The translations under genes were made by a program, and so were the position numbers. Shown here in pieces: positions 17,192 through 26,630 of a stretch of 64,000 bases of DNA. This DNA comes from JAWVYT01 sp046483065 (GTDB taxonomy: Bacteria; Gemmatimonadota; Gemmatimonadetes; Longimicrobiales; RSA9). The stretch's first letter is position 1, and the number at the start of each line of letters is the position of its first letter. The DNA lies in NCBI GenBank assembly GCA_046483065.1, contig JAWODW010000044.1, positions 147,029-211,028 of the forward strand, read 5' to 3'. Below the pieces are notes generated by a model that saw only the letters and a program-made list of their open reading frames with translations, did not search any database and was not told the origin of the DNA.

Positions 17192-17740
17192 ATGGCGATC
17201 GAATGGGGACGCGAGCTGGACGCAGCACTCGACGCGGGGCGGAAGGACCGGAAGGCGGTCTTCCTCTACTTCGCCAAGGACCCGTGACCGGAGTGCGCTC
17301 GGCTGGATGCCGAGGTGTTTTCCGATGACCGGGTGGTCGAGGCCGTCCGCGACCGGTTCGTAGCGCTGAAGCAGTTCCTGGGCGAGGACCGGGAGACGAG
17401 CCGTCGCTACCGGCCGTTCTGGACGCCCACCCTCTACTTCCTCGACCCCGATGGCCACGCGCTGGTCACCTGGCCGGGGCTCATCAACGCCGACGACATG
17501 CTCGCGCTCCTGGACTTCGGCGCGGCGCAGGTGGGGATGCGGCGGGGCCGGTTCAAGCCGGCGCTCGAGCTGCTCGAGGGGGTCGCCGAGGACTGGCCCG
17601 ACTCGCCGCTGGCTCCGGAAGCGCTCTGGTGGGCCGGCAACCTCCGCTACGTCATGGAGGGTGGCCGAAGCGCGCTGGACGAGCTGCGGGCGGAGCTGAT
17701 GGAGCGGTACCCGGAGAGTGCGGCGGCCCGGCGGGTCTGA
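17192..17740 (+). CDS. Thioredoxin-fold protein with in-frame UGA at the active site: probable UxxC selenoprotein
   Basis: Read through the TGA at 17285-17287, this is one continuous 182-residue protein. The N-terminal thioredoxin part reads EWGRELDAALDAGRK, then VFLYFAKDP, then U32-P-E-C35, then ARLDAEVFSDDRVVEAV. The cis-Pro strand follows (WTPTLYFLDPDGH). The C-terminal 70 residues (RGRFKPALELLEGVAEDWPDSPLAPEALWWAGNLRY) form a TPR-like helical pair. This matches a known family of thioredoxin-TPR proteins that normally carry CxxC at exactly this site. Homology-like sequence continues in the same frame on both sides of TGA, and a small hairpin follows it. Seen: the frame and motif. Inferred: Sec insertion. 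Alternative: a pseudogene with a Cys-to-stop change. The ATG at 17192 fits the domain edge but has no Shine-Dalgarno; in-frame ATGs at 17135 and 17162 are possible. Confidence 0.7.
17298..17314 (+). promoter_or_regulatory. Candidate bacterial SECIS hairpin
   Basis: A perfect 6-bp stem CTCGGC/GCCGAG (17298-17303 with 17309-17314) with loop TGGAT, starting 11 nt after the TGA. The apical loop begins 17 nt after the TGA and has G as its second base. This agrees with the general bacterial SECIS pattern: a small hairpin just 3' of UGA with a G among the first two loop bases, bound by SelB. It lies within the coding frame. Confidence 0.55.
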
Positions 17741-17775
17741 GCCGATGTCGAGGTGCCTGCGAAAGTTCGTACGTG

Positions 17776-18783
17776 CTAGCCGGGGTCGGCTTTCCGCGGT
17801 CTCAGCATCACGGCGGCGCCGAGAATCAGGACGGTGCCCAGCACGGTAGCGACCGGCAGTCCCTCCCCCAGCCAGGTCAGGCCGAGGAAGGCAGCCACCA
17901 CGGGTTCGATGGTGGCGAGCATGCTGGCGGCGCTGGCGTCGATGTGGTGGAGGCCGGCGTAGAAGAGGAGGGCGGCCAGGAGGGTGGGTCCGAGCCCCAT
18001 GAGGAGGATGATGCCGGTGGCCTCGGGGTGCTCCGTGATGGCTGCCCACGGCGGCGCGCCCACGGCCAGAGCCAGCGTCCCGATCCCGTAGGCGTAGAGG
18101 ATGGTGGTGGGCACGCTGTACCGGGTTCGGACGCGCTTGCCGAGGACGGTGTAGAGCCCGTAGGTGACGCCGCTGGTGAGGCCGAACGCGGCGCCGACCC
18201 ACCCGATGGAGCCCACGTCGCCGGCCACCCAGCGCCAGGCGCCGGTGACCAGGAACGCGCCGGCGAGGACCATGCCCAGGGGCACCAGCCGGCGCAGGCG
18301 CACGGGCTCCCACCCTGCGGACCACGCGATGGCCACGACCCAGCCGGGGGCGGTGTAGAGGAGCGCGGCGGCCACGGCCAGCGGGACGCGGTCCACGGCC
18401 TCCATGTAGACGTAGTAGAAGAGCCCCACACTGATGACGCCGTAGGCGACGAGGAGGGGGAGATCGGCGCGGCGGACCTTCAGGATCCCGGGCCGCCACA
18501 GGGCCAGCGGGAGGACGCCGATGAAGGCCAGGCCGGCGCGAGCGGAGGCGAGCTGGATGGGCGTGACGCCGTGCTCGAACGCCAGCCGTCCGAAGAGGCC
18601 GAGGCTGCCCCACAGCGAGGCGGCCCCGAGGATCATGGCGGCGCCGAGGACGGGGCGCACCGGGCCGGCTCCGACGCGGCTGGTCCTGCCGGGGCGGTCG
18701 GCCGCGCCGGCTCCGTGGGTCCCGGCGTCGTCTACAGCGCGGGGCTCACCAGGCCCGTCGCCCGGGTCCCCGGGTCCGGTCAC
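17776..18783 (-). CDS. EamA-family (DMT superfamily) transporter
   Basis: A 335-residue inner-membrane protein with about ten transmembrane segments forming two EamA repeats (about 48-175 and 195-325). Such proteins are usually exporters of amino acids or other metabolites; the substrate cannot be told from sequence. Repeat markers are ASLWGSLGLFGRLAFEHGVTPIQLASARA in the first half and GLGPTLLAALLFYAGLHHIDASAASMLATIEPVVAAFLGLTWLGE in the second. The first 45 residues are a hydrophilic Gly/Pro-rich extension, probably spurious or drifted. The GTG start overlaps the stop of the upstream DUF2723 gene by 4 bp, so both are co-transcribed. A shorter start near residue 46 is possible. Confidence 0.85.
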   Translation of the reverse strand: MTGPGDPGDGPGEPRAVDDAGTHGAGAADRPGRTSRVGAGPVRPVLGAAMILGAASLWGSLGLFGRLAFEHGVTPIQLASARAGLAFIGVLPLALWRPGILKVRRADLPLLVAYGVISVGLFYYVYMEAVDRVPLAVAAALLYTAPGWVVAIAWSAGWEPVRLRRLVPLGMVLAGAFLVTGAWRWVAGDVGSIGWVGAAFGLTSGVTYGLYTVLGKRVRTRYSVPTTILYAYGIGTLALAVGAPPWAAITEHPEATGIILLMGLGPTLLAALLFYAGLHHIDASAASMLATIEPVVAAFLGLTWLGEGLPVATVLGTVLILGAAVMLRPRKADPG

Positions 18784-21221
18784 GGCCGCTCGGCCAACGC
18801 CCTCCAGGCCTCGGCCCGCTCCACGTGCCGCTCCGCCGTCTCCTCCTCACCCTTCAACGTGTGGGCGGCGTACGCCGCGTAGTGGGCGTAGGCGTAGTAG
18901 TACGGGATGTTGGTGGTGGACGGCTCGGGCCAGAACTCCCACTCGTCGGGGATCCCGCCGCGGTGGACGAAGACGTTCCAGAGGAGGGAGTCGGTACGCG
19001 GCAGGTCGATGTAGTCGCCGGGAAGCTGCATGGACTCGGGCATGGCGTAGAGGCCCCGGGCCGCGTCGGGCTGGAGCGGCTCGGGCGAGAGCTTGAGCGC
19101 GATCCCGTGGCGGACCAGGTTCTGCCCGAGGCCGACGCGGCCGTACGCCTGCGTGGTGGTGGCGAAGTAGACCGGTCGGTCACCCAGCGCGTTCTGGACG
19201 ATGTTCAGCAGGAACACGTCCGCCGGCAGGAGCACCCGCTCGCCCGGGATGGTGAACGTAAGCTGGCCCGCCTGCATCTGCACCGGCTCCTCGATCATGA
19301 AATTGTACGGGTTCTGATTGTACAGCATGGGGATCGAGTCGACGCGGCCGTCGGACATCTGGAGGATGGATCGCGACGGCGGTTCCCAGCCTTCCGGTGG
19401 CGCGAACTCGTCCAGGGCCACGGCGCCGGTGTCGGTGCGCTGGGGCTCCGGGGCGTAGAACTCGGCGCTCTTCTCCGGCTGGAACGGTCGCTGGCAGATG
19501 ATCCGGGTCGGGTCCTCCAGCGGGTCCTGGTCGGGCTCGCACGGTGTGGTGAGCGCCTTGATCTGCTTGGCGTACCACGGCGTGTTGAGGTAGCTCATGA
19601 CGATGACCGTCACGTCGCGCCGGACGCCCTCCACCTCCTGGATGTACCAGAGGGGGAAGGTGTCGTTGTCGCCGTTGGTGAAGAGGACGCCGTACGGCTC
19701 CACGCTCATGAGCAGATTGTACGCCCAGTCGCGGGCCGCGTAGTCGTCGCTGCGGTCGGCCCGGCCCCAGTTCAGCATCAGCGGGAGCACGGCCAGCACC
19801 AGGACGGGCGCCGCCACGGCGTACCGCTGCCCGGCGGTGGCGAAGCGGCCGGCGGCGTGGAGCCGGTCGGCGAGCTCCCGCCAGAGGGCGAAGATGCCGA
19901 TCCCCGCCCAGAGCCCCCACATGCTGAAGCTCACGATGAAGAAGTAGTCGCGCTCGCGGACCTCGTGGAGCCCCATGTCGTAGCCGCCGCCGGCCTGGGG
20001 ATAGGTGTAGCCGTAGCGGAAGTTCAGGTAGCCCACGAGCCCTATGGAGAGGGTGGCGAAGAGGATCACCATGTACCACCAGCTCGTGCGGTCCTTCCGG
20101 TAGTGCTCGTAGAGGCCGTAGAGGCCGAGGGCGGTGAAGAGGAGTGTGAAGAGCGGGCGGATGGCGAAGCCCGAGTCCGGGTTCGTCAGCCCGCCGAACA
20201 GCGAGTGCTCGGCGTTGAGCGTGCGGGCCCACTGCCAGTCGAAGTACTGGAAGTAGTTCCCGATCTGGGCCAGGATCAGCCCGATCCCCCGGGGCACCGA
20301 CGGGTCCGTGGGGTCCGAGAAGACGCCCGGCTTGTCGTACTGCTGCCGGGTCAGGCTCTCCCAGAGCGCGTTCAGCGTGCTCGGGTCGGCCTCGTTGATG
20401 ACCGGGTCCAGCGCGGCCCGGAGCGGGAGGAACAGGTGCGTGCTCAGGCCGATGAGCCCCACCACCGCCGCGAACGCGTACAGCTTCCAGTTGGTGAGCG
20501 TCTTCGACTCCACCAGCAGGATGAAGACCAGGAGCGCCGGCGCCACCAGGAACGCCATGAGGTGGTTGCCCACGCTCAGCGCCAGGATGAAGACGATGAG
20601 CAGGATCAGGTTGTCGTCCTTGCCCCGCCCGAGATGGTCCCGCCAGAGGAACGCCAGGAACGTGATGACGGCGATGGTGGCCAGGCTGACCGTGTAGACC
20701 TTCTCGTTCACGTTCGACTGGCTCCACACCGTGAACGCCGTGGCGCTCACCAGCACGGCCAGGCTCGCGCCCATGAGCCGCTGGATCCGGTCCTTCGTGA
20801 ACCAGGCCACCACCCGGTGCATGACCAGGAACCAGCAGCCGTGGGCCAGGGCGCCCATGGTGGCGCTGAACAGGTTGATCCGGACGGCCACCTCCACCCC
20901 GAGGGGCGCCAGGAGCAGCGACCACGCCTTGGCCAGGATCACGAACGTCGGGTTCCCCGGCGGGTGCGGCACGCCCATGATGTGGGCCGTGGCGATGTAC
21001 TCGCTGGTGTCCCAGAACGCCGTGGTCGGCGCCAGGGTGATGGCGTACAGCACCCAGACCGCCACCGCCGCGATGAGCGCCGGGATGTACGGCCACTCGT
21101 AGTCGGTCTTCGGCGACGATGGGAGTGATGCGGCCGGCGGGGCCTTCTTCTTCGGGGCGTCCGCCTGCTTCGTCGGCTCGTCGCCGTAGGACGCGTCCAC
21201 TGGCTCGTTCTTCTGGTTCAT
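18780..21221 (-). CDS. DUF2723/TMEM260-family membrane protein (GT-C type glycosyltransferase)
   Basis: An 813-residue polytopic protein with a long Lys/Pro-rich cytoplasmic N-terminus, about 12 transmembrane helices to residue 480, and a large soluble C-terminal domain. The hallmark of the family is the first loop after helix 1: APTTAFWDTSEYIATAHIMGVPHPPGNP (about 67-94), containing the catalytic-type Asp. Relatives are common in Bacteroidota and Gemmatimonadota, and the animal homologue TMEM260 is a protein O-mannosyltransferase. The likely role is transfer of a lipid-linked sugar to an acceptor on the outer face of the inner membrane; substrate and acceptor are unknown. It is coupled to the EamA gene by a GTGA overlap. 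Confidence 0.85.
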   Translation of the reverse strand: MNQKNEPVDASYGDEPTKQADAPKKKAPPAASLPSSPKTDYEWPYIPALIAAVAVWVLYAITLAPTTAFWDTSEYIATAHIMGVPHPPGNPTFVILAKAWSLLLAPLGVEVAVRINLFSATMGALAHGCWFLVMHRVVAWFTKDRIQRLMGASLAVLVSATAFTVWSQSNVNEKVYTVSLATIAVITFLAFLWRDHLGRGKDDNLILLIVFILALSVGNHLMAFLVAPALLVFILLVESKTLTNWKLYAFAAVVGLIGLSTHLFLPLRAALDPVINEADPSTLNALWESLTRQQYDKPGVFSDPTDPSVPRGIGLILAQIGNYFQYFDWQWARTLNAEHSLFGGLTNPDSGFAIRPLFTLLFTALGLYGLYEHYRKDRTSWWYMVILFATLSIGLVGYLNFRYGYTYPQAGGGYDMGLHEVRERDYFFIVSFSMWGLWAGIGIFALWRELADRLHAAGRFATAGQRYAVAAPVLVLAVLPLMLNWGRADRSDDYAARDWAYNLLMSVEPYGVLFTNGDNDTFPLWYIQEVEGVRRDVTVIVMSYLNTPWYAKQIKALTTPCEPDQDPLEDPTRIICQRPFQPEKSAEFYAPEPQRTDTGAVALDEFAPPEGWEPPSRSILQMSDGRVDSIPMLYNQNPYNFMIEEPVQMQAGQLTFTIPGERVLLPADVFLLNIVQNALGDRPVYFATTTQAYGRVGLGQNLVRHGIALKLSPEPLQPDAARGLYAMPESMQLPGDYIDLPRTDSLLWNVFVHRGGIPDEWEFWPEPSTTNIPYYYAYAHYAAYAAHTLKGEEETAERHVERAEAWRALAERP

Positions 21222-21261
21222 TCGTTTCCGCTACCGGTTCCGGGGAGCTGCGGTGCAGCGA

Positions 21262-21879
21262 TCAGAGGAGGCCGAGGACGATGCCGACGCTCACGAACAT
21301 GTCGTGCTGCATCTCGGCGTCCGCGTCGGCCTGGATCTCGTACCAGCTGATGTAGTCGCCGATCTCGGCGTTCAGCGCCAGGGGGCCGAGCGTCAGGTCC
21401 AGGCCACCGCCCAGGTGGACCGTCGGGTCGCTCGCGTCCTCCAGCGCCTGCGTGTTCTCGGTGTCGAAGTCGTACTGCCTCAGTCCGCCACCGACGAAGA
21501 CGTAGGGCTGGATGATGATGAGCTTCGGCAGTGGCCGGAAGACCAGGTCGCCGGCGATGGCCAGCATCTTCGGCTCCAGTGTCTCCGTCACGCCCTCCGT
21601 GCTGACCTCCGAGCCTGTCTTGTAGTCGACGTTCGCCCGGACGTTGAACGGCAGGCCGATCAGCCCCAGCTCGAGACCCACCCCGAACGCCAGGCTGCCG
21701 CTCTTGTCCGCCACTATGGTCCCGGCCGTGGTGGTGGCCTGGCCCAGGTCCGACAGCGGGACGTACAGCCCCACCCGCGGGTTCAGCTTCAGCTCGAGCC
21801 CCGGCGCCTGCGCGGCCGCCGGCGCGGCCATGCCCAGCAGGCACGTCGCGACGAGCGCGGACTTCAGTACGGTCTTCAT
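21262..21879 (-). CDS. Outer-membrane beta-barrel protein of unknown function
   Basis: A 205-residue protein with a clear signal peptide (KTVLKSALVATCLLGMAAPAAAQA). The mature part alternates polar and hydrophobic residues in about eight strands (GLELKLNPRVGLYVPLSDLG, then GVGLELGLIGLPFNVRANVDY, IIIQPYVFVGGGLRQYDF and LGPLALNAEIGDYISWYE) and ends in a hydrophobic strand. It resembles small OmpW/OmpA-like barrels, but no specific family is recognised. It is the probable first gene of a unit with the DUF2723 and EamA genes (40-bp gap), although a separate transcript is possible. Confidence 0.8.
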   Translation of the reverse strand: MKTVLKSALVATCLLGMAAPAAAQAPGLELKLNPRVGLYVPLSDLGQATTTAGTIVADKSGSLAFGVGLELGLIGLPFNVRANVDYKTGSEVSTEGVTETLEPKMLAIAGDLVFRPLPKLIIIQPYVFVGGGLRQYDFDTENTQALEDASDPTVHLGGGLDLTLGPLALNAEIGDYISWYEIQADADAEMQHDMFVSVGIVLGLL

Positions 21880-21967
21880 GGAGAATTCCCTTCCGTTTCT
21901 CCATGGTTGGCAGCGACAGACTCACAAGATAAGGGGAATCCGGGGGAGGTCGACAGGTGGGGGATTC

Positions 21968-21993
21968 GGGGTCGGGGTCGGGGTCGGGGTGGG
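21968..21993 (+). repeat. G-quadruplex-type tract (GGGGTC)n
   Basis: Four GGGG runs separated by TC (21968-21971, 21974-21977, 21980-21983, 21986-21989) followed by GGG. It satisfies the usual G4 motif with 2-nt loops, on the plus strand in the spacer between the barrel gene and the small plus-strand gene at 22100. Confidence 0.8.
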
Positions 21994-22099
21994 ATTCCAA
22001 CTCGAGCGCGTGGCGGTGGCCGATCCGCGGTGGGGAGCACCGCTCGTCGGGCCGGCGGCACTCGACCGTTCGGGGACGCACGGGGTATTATGGGGTGTC

Positions 22100-22303
22100 A
22101 TGGCGAATCGAAAGGACATCCGGGTACGGGTCATCAGCGGCCGCCACGGTGACAATCGCGACGTGGCAGATCTCACCCCCGGTGAACGAATGGCTATGGT
22201 GTGGCCGATCACCCGGGACGCGTGGGCCTTCAAGGGGGAGCCGGAGCGTGCTGAATCCCGACTTCAGAGACATCTTGTCCGCGTTCATCACAGAGGACGT
22301 TGA
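22100..22303 (+). CDS. Small conserved partner gene of AbiEii-like nucleotidyltransferases
   Basis: A 67-residue basic protein. The segment ADLTPGERMAMVWPITRDAWAFKGEPE followed by RLQRHLVRVHHRGR is a pattern I associate with short proteins encoded just before stand-alone nucleotidyltransferase genes. Their function is not established, and an antitoxin-like or accessory role is only a guess. It overlaps the downstream gene in a different frame (the GTG at 22248 lies inside it). The pairing supports both as remains of one module. Confidence is limited by size and by the damage to its partner. Confidence 0.6.
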   Translation: MANRKDIRVRVISGRHGDNRDVADLTPGERMAMVWPITRDAWAFKGEPERAESRLQRHLVRVHHRGR

Positions 22304-22466
22304 ATTCCTCGTTGTCGGTGCGTACGCCCTGGCCGAGTCGGACGTCGTCTTCCCGATCGACGGACTCGACATTCCCGTGATCGGGCGCGACGATCTGATC
22401 CGGAACAAGCGGGCGCTGGGCCGGACGAAAGACCTCGCCGACATCGAAGCGCTGGAGGCGGAGTAG
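22248..22466 (+). pseudogene. Internally deleted nucleotidyltransferase (AbiEii/MNT-like) remnant
   Basis: A 72-residue frame. The first 28 residues (LNPDFRDILSAFITEDVEFLVVGAYALA) are the standard N-terminus of stand-alone nucleotidyltransferases. The last 35 (IPVIGRDDLIRNKRALGRTKDLADIEALEAE) are their standard C-terminus. The middle, roughly 80-100 residues with the DxD metal-binding motif and substrate site, is missing, and the two ends are joined in frame. The product cannot be catalytic. It starts at a GTG inside the upstream gene, as in intact modules. It is either a decaying gene or an assembly collapse. Confidence 0.7.
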
Positions 22467-22478
22467 GGCCGCGAGGTC

Positions 22479-24671
22479 TTATCCGCCCTCTTCCACCACC
22501 AGCGCCCCCGACCCCACCACCTCCGCCCGCCAGCCCGGCGGGAGCCAGAGCGTGGCGCTGTACTCGTGGATGACGGCTGGCCCGTCGACGGTCGCGCCCT
22601 CGGCCCGCCCCGCCCGCCCCACCGCCCGCGCTTCCACGGCCTCACCCTGATACCGGACGGTGATCGGCCGGTCGGATGGGGTTTCGCCGGAGACGCTGCC
22701 GCCACCCCTCGTCGCCTGGTCTGACGGCACCGCCGTGGCCGGCCCCACCGCCTCCACCCGCGCGGTCACCAGCTCGACCCGTGCATCGCGGCGGGCGAAG
22801 CCGTAGCGGGCCTCGTGAGCGGCGTGGAACGCCTCGACCCAGCCGGCGGGTCCGTCGCCAGCGTCGGCCGGTACCCGGAGCTCGAACGACTGGCCGTGGT
22901 AGCGGACGTCGGCGAGGCGGTGGAGGGTGACGTCGTTGGGGGACACGCCCTCGGCCTCCATGGCCGCCCGGGCCTCGGCTTCGAGGGCGCCGAAGGCGGC
23001 GGCAATGCGGTCGGCGGCGTCGGGGCCCAGGAGCACGGTGCGGGAGACATCTTTGCGGACGGGGGAGACGAGCATGCCGTAGGCGGACAGCACGCCGGGG
23101 TCCGGCGGGATTAGGAGCCGGGACACGCCGAGGCGGGTGGCCAGCTCCACGGCGTGGAGGCCGGCGGCGCCGCCGAAGGGGACGAGGGCGAAGTCCACGG
23201 GGTCGTGTCCGCGCTCGACGGAGATGACCCGGAGCGCGCCCTCCATGGCGGTGTCGGCCACGGCCAGGATCCCCTCGGCGGCGTCGTCGAGGGAGGCGCC
23301 GAGCTTCGAGGCCAGGTCGGAGAGCGGGCCCTCGATGGCGGCCCGGTCCAGGGCCCGGTCGCCGCCCAGGAACGCGTCGGCGGGGAGGCGGCCGAGCCAG
23401 ACGTGGGCGTCGGTGACGGTGACCCGGCGGCCGCCCCGACCGTAGCAGATCGGGCCGGGGTCGGCGCCGGCGCTCCGGGGCCCGACCCGGAGCGCGCCGC
23501 CGGCGTCCACCCCGGCAATCGACCCGCCGCCGGCGCCCACGGTGTGGATGTCGATCACGGGGACGGCTACCGGCACGCCGGCGATGGTGAACTCACGCGT
23601 GTGCAACGGTGCGCCGGGGCAGAGGGAGACGTCGGTGGACGTGCCGCCCATGTCGAAGGTGATGATGTCTTCGAAGCCGGCGTCCCGGGCCACGGCCCGC
23701 GCGCCCATGACGCCGCCGGCGGGTCCGCTCAGGACCGTGTGGACCGCCTCCCGCCGGGCCCGTTCCACCGGCACCGCGCCGCCGCCGGAGCCCATGATCC
23801 GGACCCGCTCGGCCCCGGACTCGTCGGCGAGCCGGCCCAGGTACCGGTCCATCCGGGGCGCCACGTAGGCGTTCACCACCGTCGTAGCCGTCCGCTCGTA
23901 CTCCCGGTACTCCGGCAGCAGTCGGGATGAGACGGAGAGCGGTACGCCCAGCCCCTCCAGCGCGTCCGCCACCGCCTCTTCATGCGACGGGTCCGCGTAG
24001 CTGTGCAGGAGGCACACCGCCACCGACTCGGCGTCCGCGAGATTCGCGGCCAGCGCCTTGAGTTCGGCCGGGTCGAGGGGCTCCTCCTCCGTGCCGTCAG
24101 GCCCCAGCCGCCCGGTGACCCCGTGCCGGTGGTCTCGCTCCACCAGCGGCGGCGGCCGGTGGCCGACGATGGCGTACAGCTGCGGCCGGTTCTGCCGCCC
24201 GATCTCGATGACGTCCTCGAAGCCCCGGTTCGTCACGAGGCCCACCCGCGCTCCGGTACGTTCGAGGAGGGTGTTGGTGGCAACCGTAGACCCGTGAACG
24301 AGGACGAACCGTGGCTGCGACCCGGCTCTGCCGGGTGACGTCGGGGAGCTGGGGGACTGGGGGACTGGGGGTCGGGTTTCGTCCTGCGCCATCTCCCAGT
24401 CCCCCAGTCCGGCTTCCGCCGAAGACCCGGCGTCTTCCGGCGCGACCCCGGCCTCGCCCGGACCATCCCCCAGTCCGGGGCGGGGTGTGGAGGGGCTGTC
24501 GGTGCCGCCCAGAACGCTGGAAATGCCCGCAAGCACGGCCCTCGCCGGATCGTCCGGCGTCGACGGCACCTTCAACACCGACAGCCGGCCGTCCACGACG
24601 GCCACCACGTCCGTGAACGTGCCGCCCGTATCGACCGCGATGATTGACACCCTGTCTCCGTTCGCTGACAT
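22479..24671 (-). CDS. Hydantoinase/oxoprolinase family protein (HyuA-like)
   Basis: A 730-residue protein of the N-methylhydantoinase A / 5-oxoprolinase family (ATP-dependent amide hydrolysis or carboxylation). The ASKHA-type phosphate loop VDTGGTFTDVV lies near the N-terminus, then VHGSTVATNTLLERTGARVGLVTNRGFEDVIEIGRQNRP, GPAGGVMGA, ITFDMGGTSTDVSL and the C-terminal FVPFGGAAG-like segment (VPFGGAAGLHAVELA). No HyuB-like partner is adjacent. An insertion of about 65 residues between AGISSVLGG and RFVLVHGST is encoded partly by the GGACTGGGGGACTGGG inverted repeat. The ATG at 24671 is preferred over upstream ones at 24683 and 24704. It leaves only 10 bp to the divergent trpE start. Confidence 0.88.
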   Translation of the reverse strand: MSANGDRVSIIAVDTGGTFTDVVAVVDGRLSVLKVPSTPDDPARAVLAGISSVLGGTDSPSTPRPGLGDGPGEAGVAPEDAGSSAEAGLGDWEMAQDETRPPVPQSPSSPTSPGRAGSQPRFVLVHGSTVATNTLLERTGARVGLVTNRGFEDVIEIGRQNRPQLYAIVGHRPPPLVERDHRHGVTGRLGPDGTEEEPLDPAELKALAANLADAESVAVCLLHSYADPSHEEAVADALEGLGVPLSVSSRLLPEYREYERTATTVVNAYVAPRMDRYLGRLADESGAERVRIMGSGGGAVPVERARREAVHTVLSGPAGGVMGARAVARDAGFEDIITFDMGGTSTDVSLCPGAPLHTREFTIAGVPVAVPVIDIHTVGAGGGSIAGVDAGGALRVGPRSAGADPGPICYGRGGRRVTVTDAHVWLGRLPADAFLGGDRALDRAAIEGPLSDLASKLGASLDDAAEGILAVADTAMEGALRVISVERGHDPVDFALVPFGGAAGLHAVELATRLGVSRLLIPPDPGVLSAYGMLVSPVRKDVSRTVLLGPDAADRIAAAFGALEAEARAAMEAEGVSPNDVTLHRLADVRYHGQSFELRVPADAGDGPAGWVEAFHAAHEARYGFARRDARVELVTARVEAVGPATAVPSDQATRGGGSVSGETPSDRPITVRYQGEAVEARAVGRAGRAEGATVDGPAVIHEYSATLWLPPGWRAEVVGSGALVVEEGG
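24354..24410. repeat. GGACTGGGGGACTGGG inverted-repeat element inside hyuA
   Basis: GGACTGGGGGACTGGG (24354-24369) and its exact reverse complement (24395-24410) are separated by 25 bp and can form a 16-bp stem. The element lies within the coding sequence of the HyuA-like gene and encodes part of an insertion. The same 16-mer occurs in trpE and in the 45.2-kb spacer. Confidence 0.85.
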
Positions 24672-24681
24672 TCGCGACTCC

Positions 24682-26343
<1,662 letters not shown>

Positions 26344-26368
26344 CGCCCCCGGCGGTTCCACAGGCGTA

Positions 26369-26386
26369 GCCGAGCCCCTGCTCGGC
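26369..26386 (+). terminator. Hairpin after trpE
   Basis: A 7-bp perfect stem GCCGAGC/GCTCGGC with loop CCCT, 26 bp after the trpE stop. There is no T-run. It is a plausible terminator for this GC-rich genome. Confidence 0.4.
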
Positions 26387-26474
26387 CGCAAACACCCTCG
26401 CGCCGATCGGCGCACGAGCCCCCCGTGTTGAGGCCCTCACGGAACAGACCCGAATCGGCCTTCCGCGGCTGTTG

Positions 26475-26512
26475 ACCGATCGGTTGACAACTCGTGCAAA
26501 TGGTGTTTGCGT
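26475..26512 (+). promoter_or_regulatory. Candidate promoter with adjacent palindrome upstream of the SusC-like gene
   Basis: TTGACA (26484-26489) is followed after 17 bp by TTGCGT, a good -35 with a weak -10. It is overlapped on its 5' side by the perfect palindrome ACCGATCGGT (26475-26484). It is placed 83 bp before the first possible susC start. The assignment is tentative. Confidence 0.35.
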
Positions 26513-26630
26513 CAGGGACGGCCGGTCCGAGTCGGGCCGGGACGTGAGTCTCGATCGAGAGTCGGGAGGGGCGAGCGACCGGTGCGGTGGGGCCATGGTA
26601 AAGGAGAAGACCGATGAAGGGAGAGCCATA

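Noticed and set aside
16778..17287. 169-codon frame ending at the TGA, taken as a complete protein
   Set aside because: Its first ~138 codons are intergenic-type sequence; only the last 31 codons belong to the thioredoxin-like gene.
17315..17740. Thioredoxin-like fragment taken as a separate gene starting at ATG 17315
   Set aside because: It would lack the active-site motif and the first two structural elements; the same frame continues upstream through the TGA with good thioredoxin-fold sequence.
18825..21128. 767-codon plus-strand open frame
   Set aside because: It is antisense to the DUF2723 gene; composition (runs of Arg, Val, Glu, His) is typical of a shadow frame and no motif is present.
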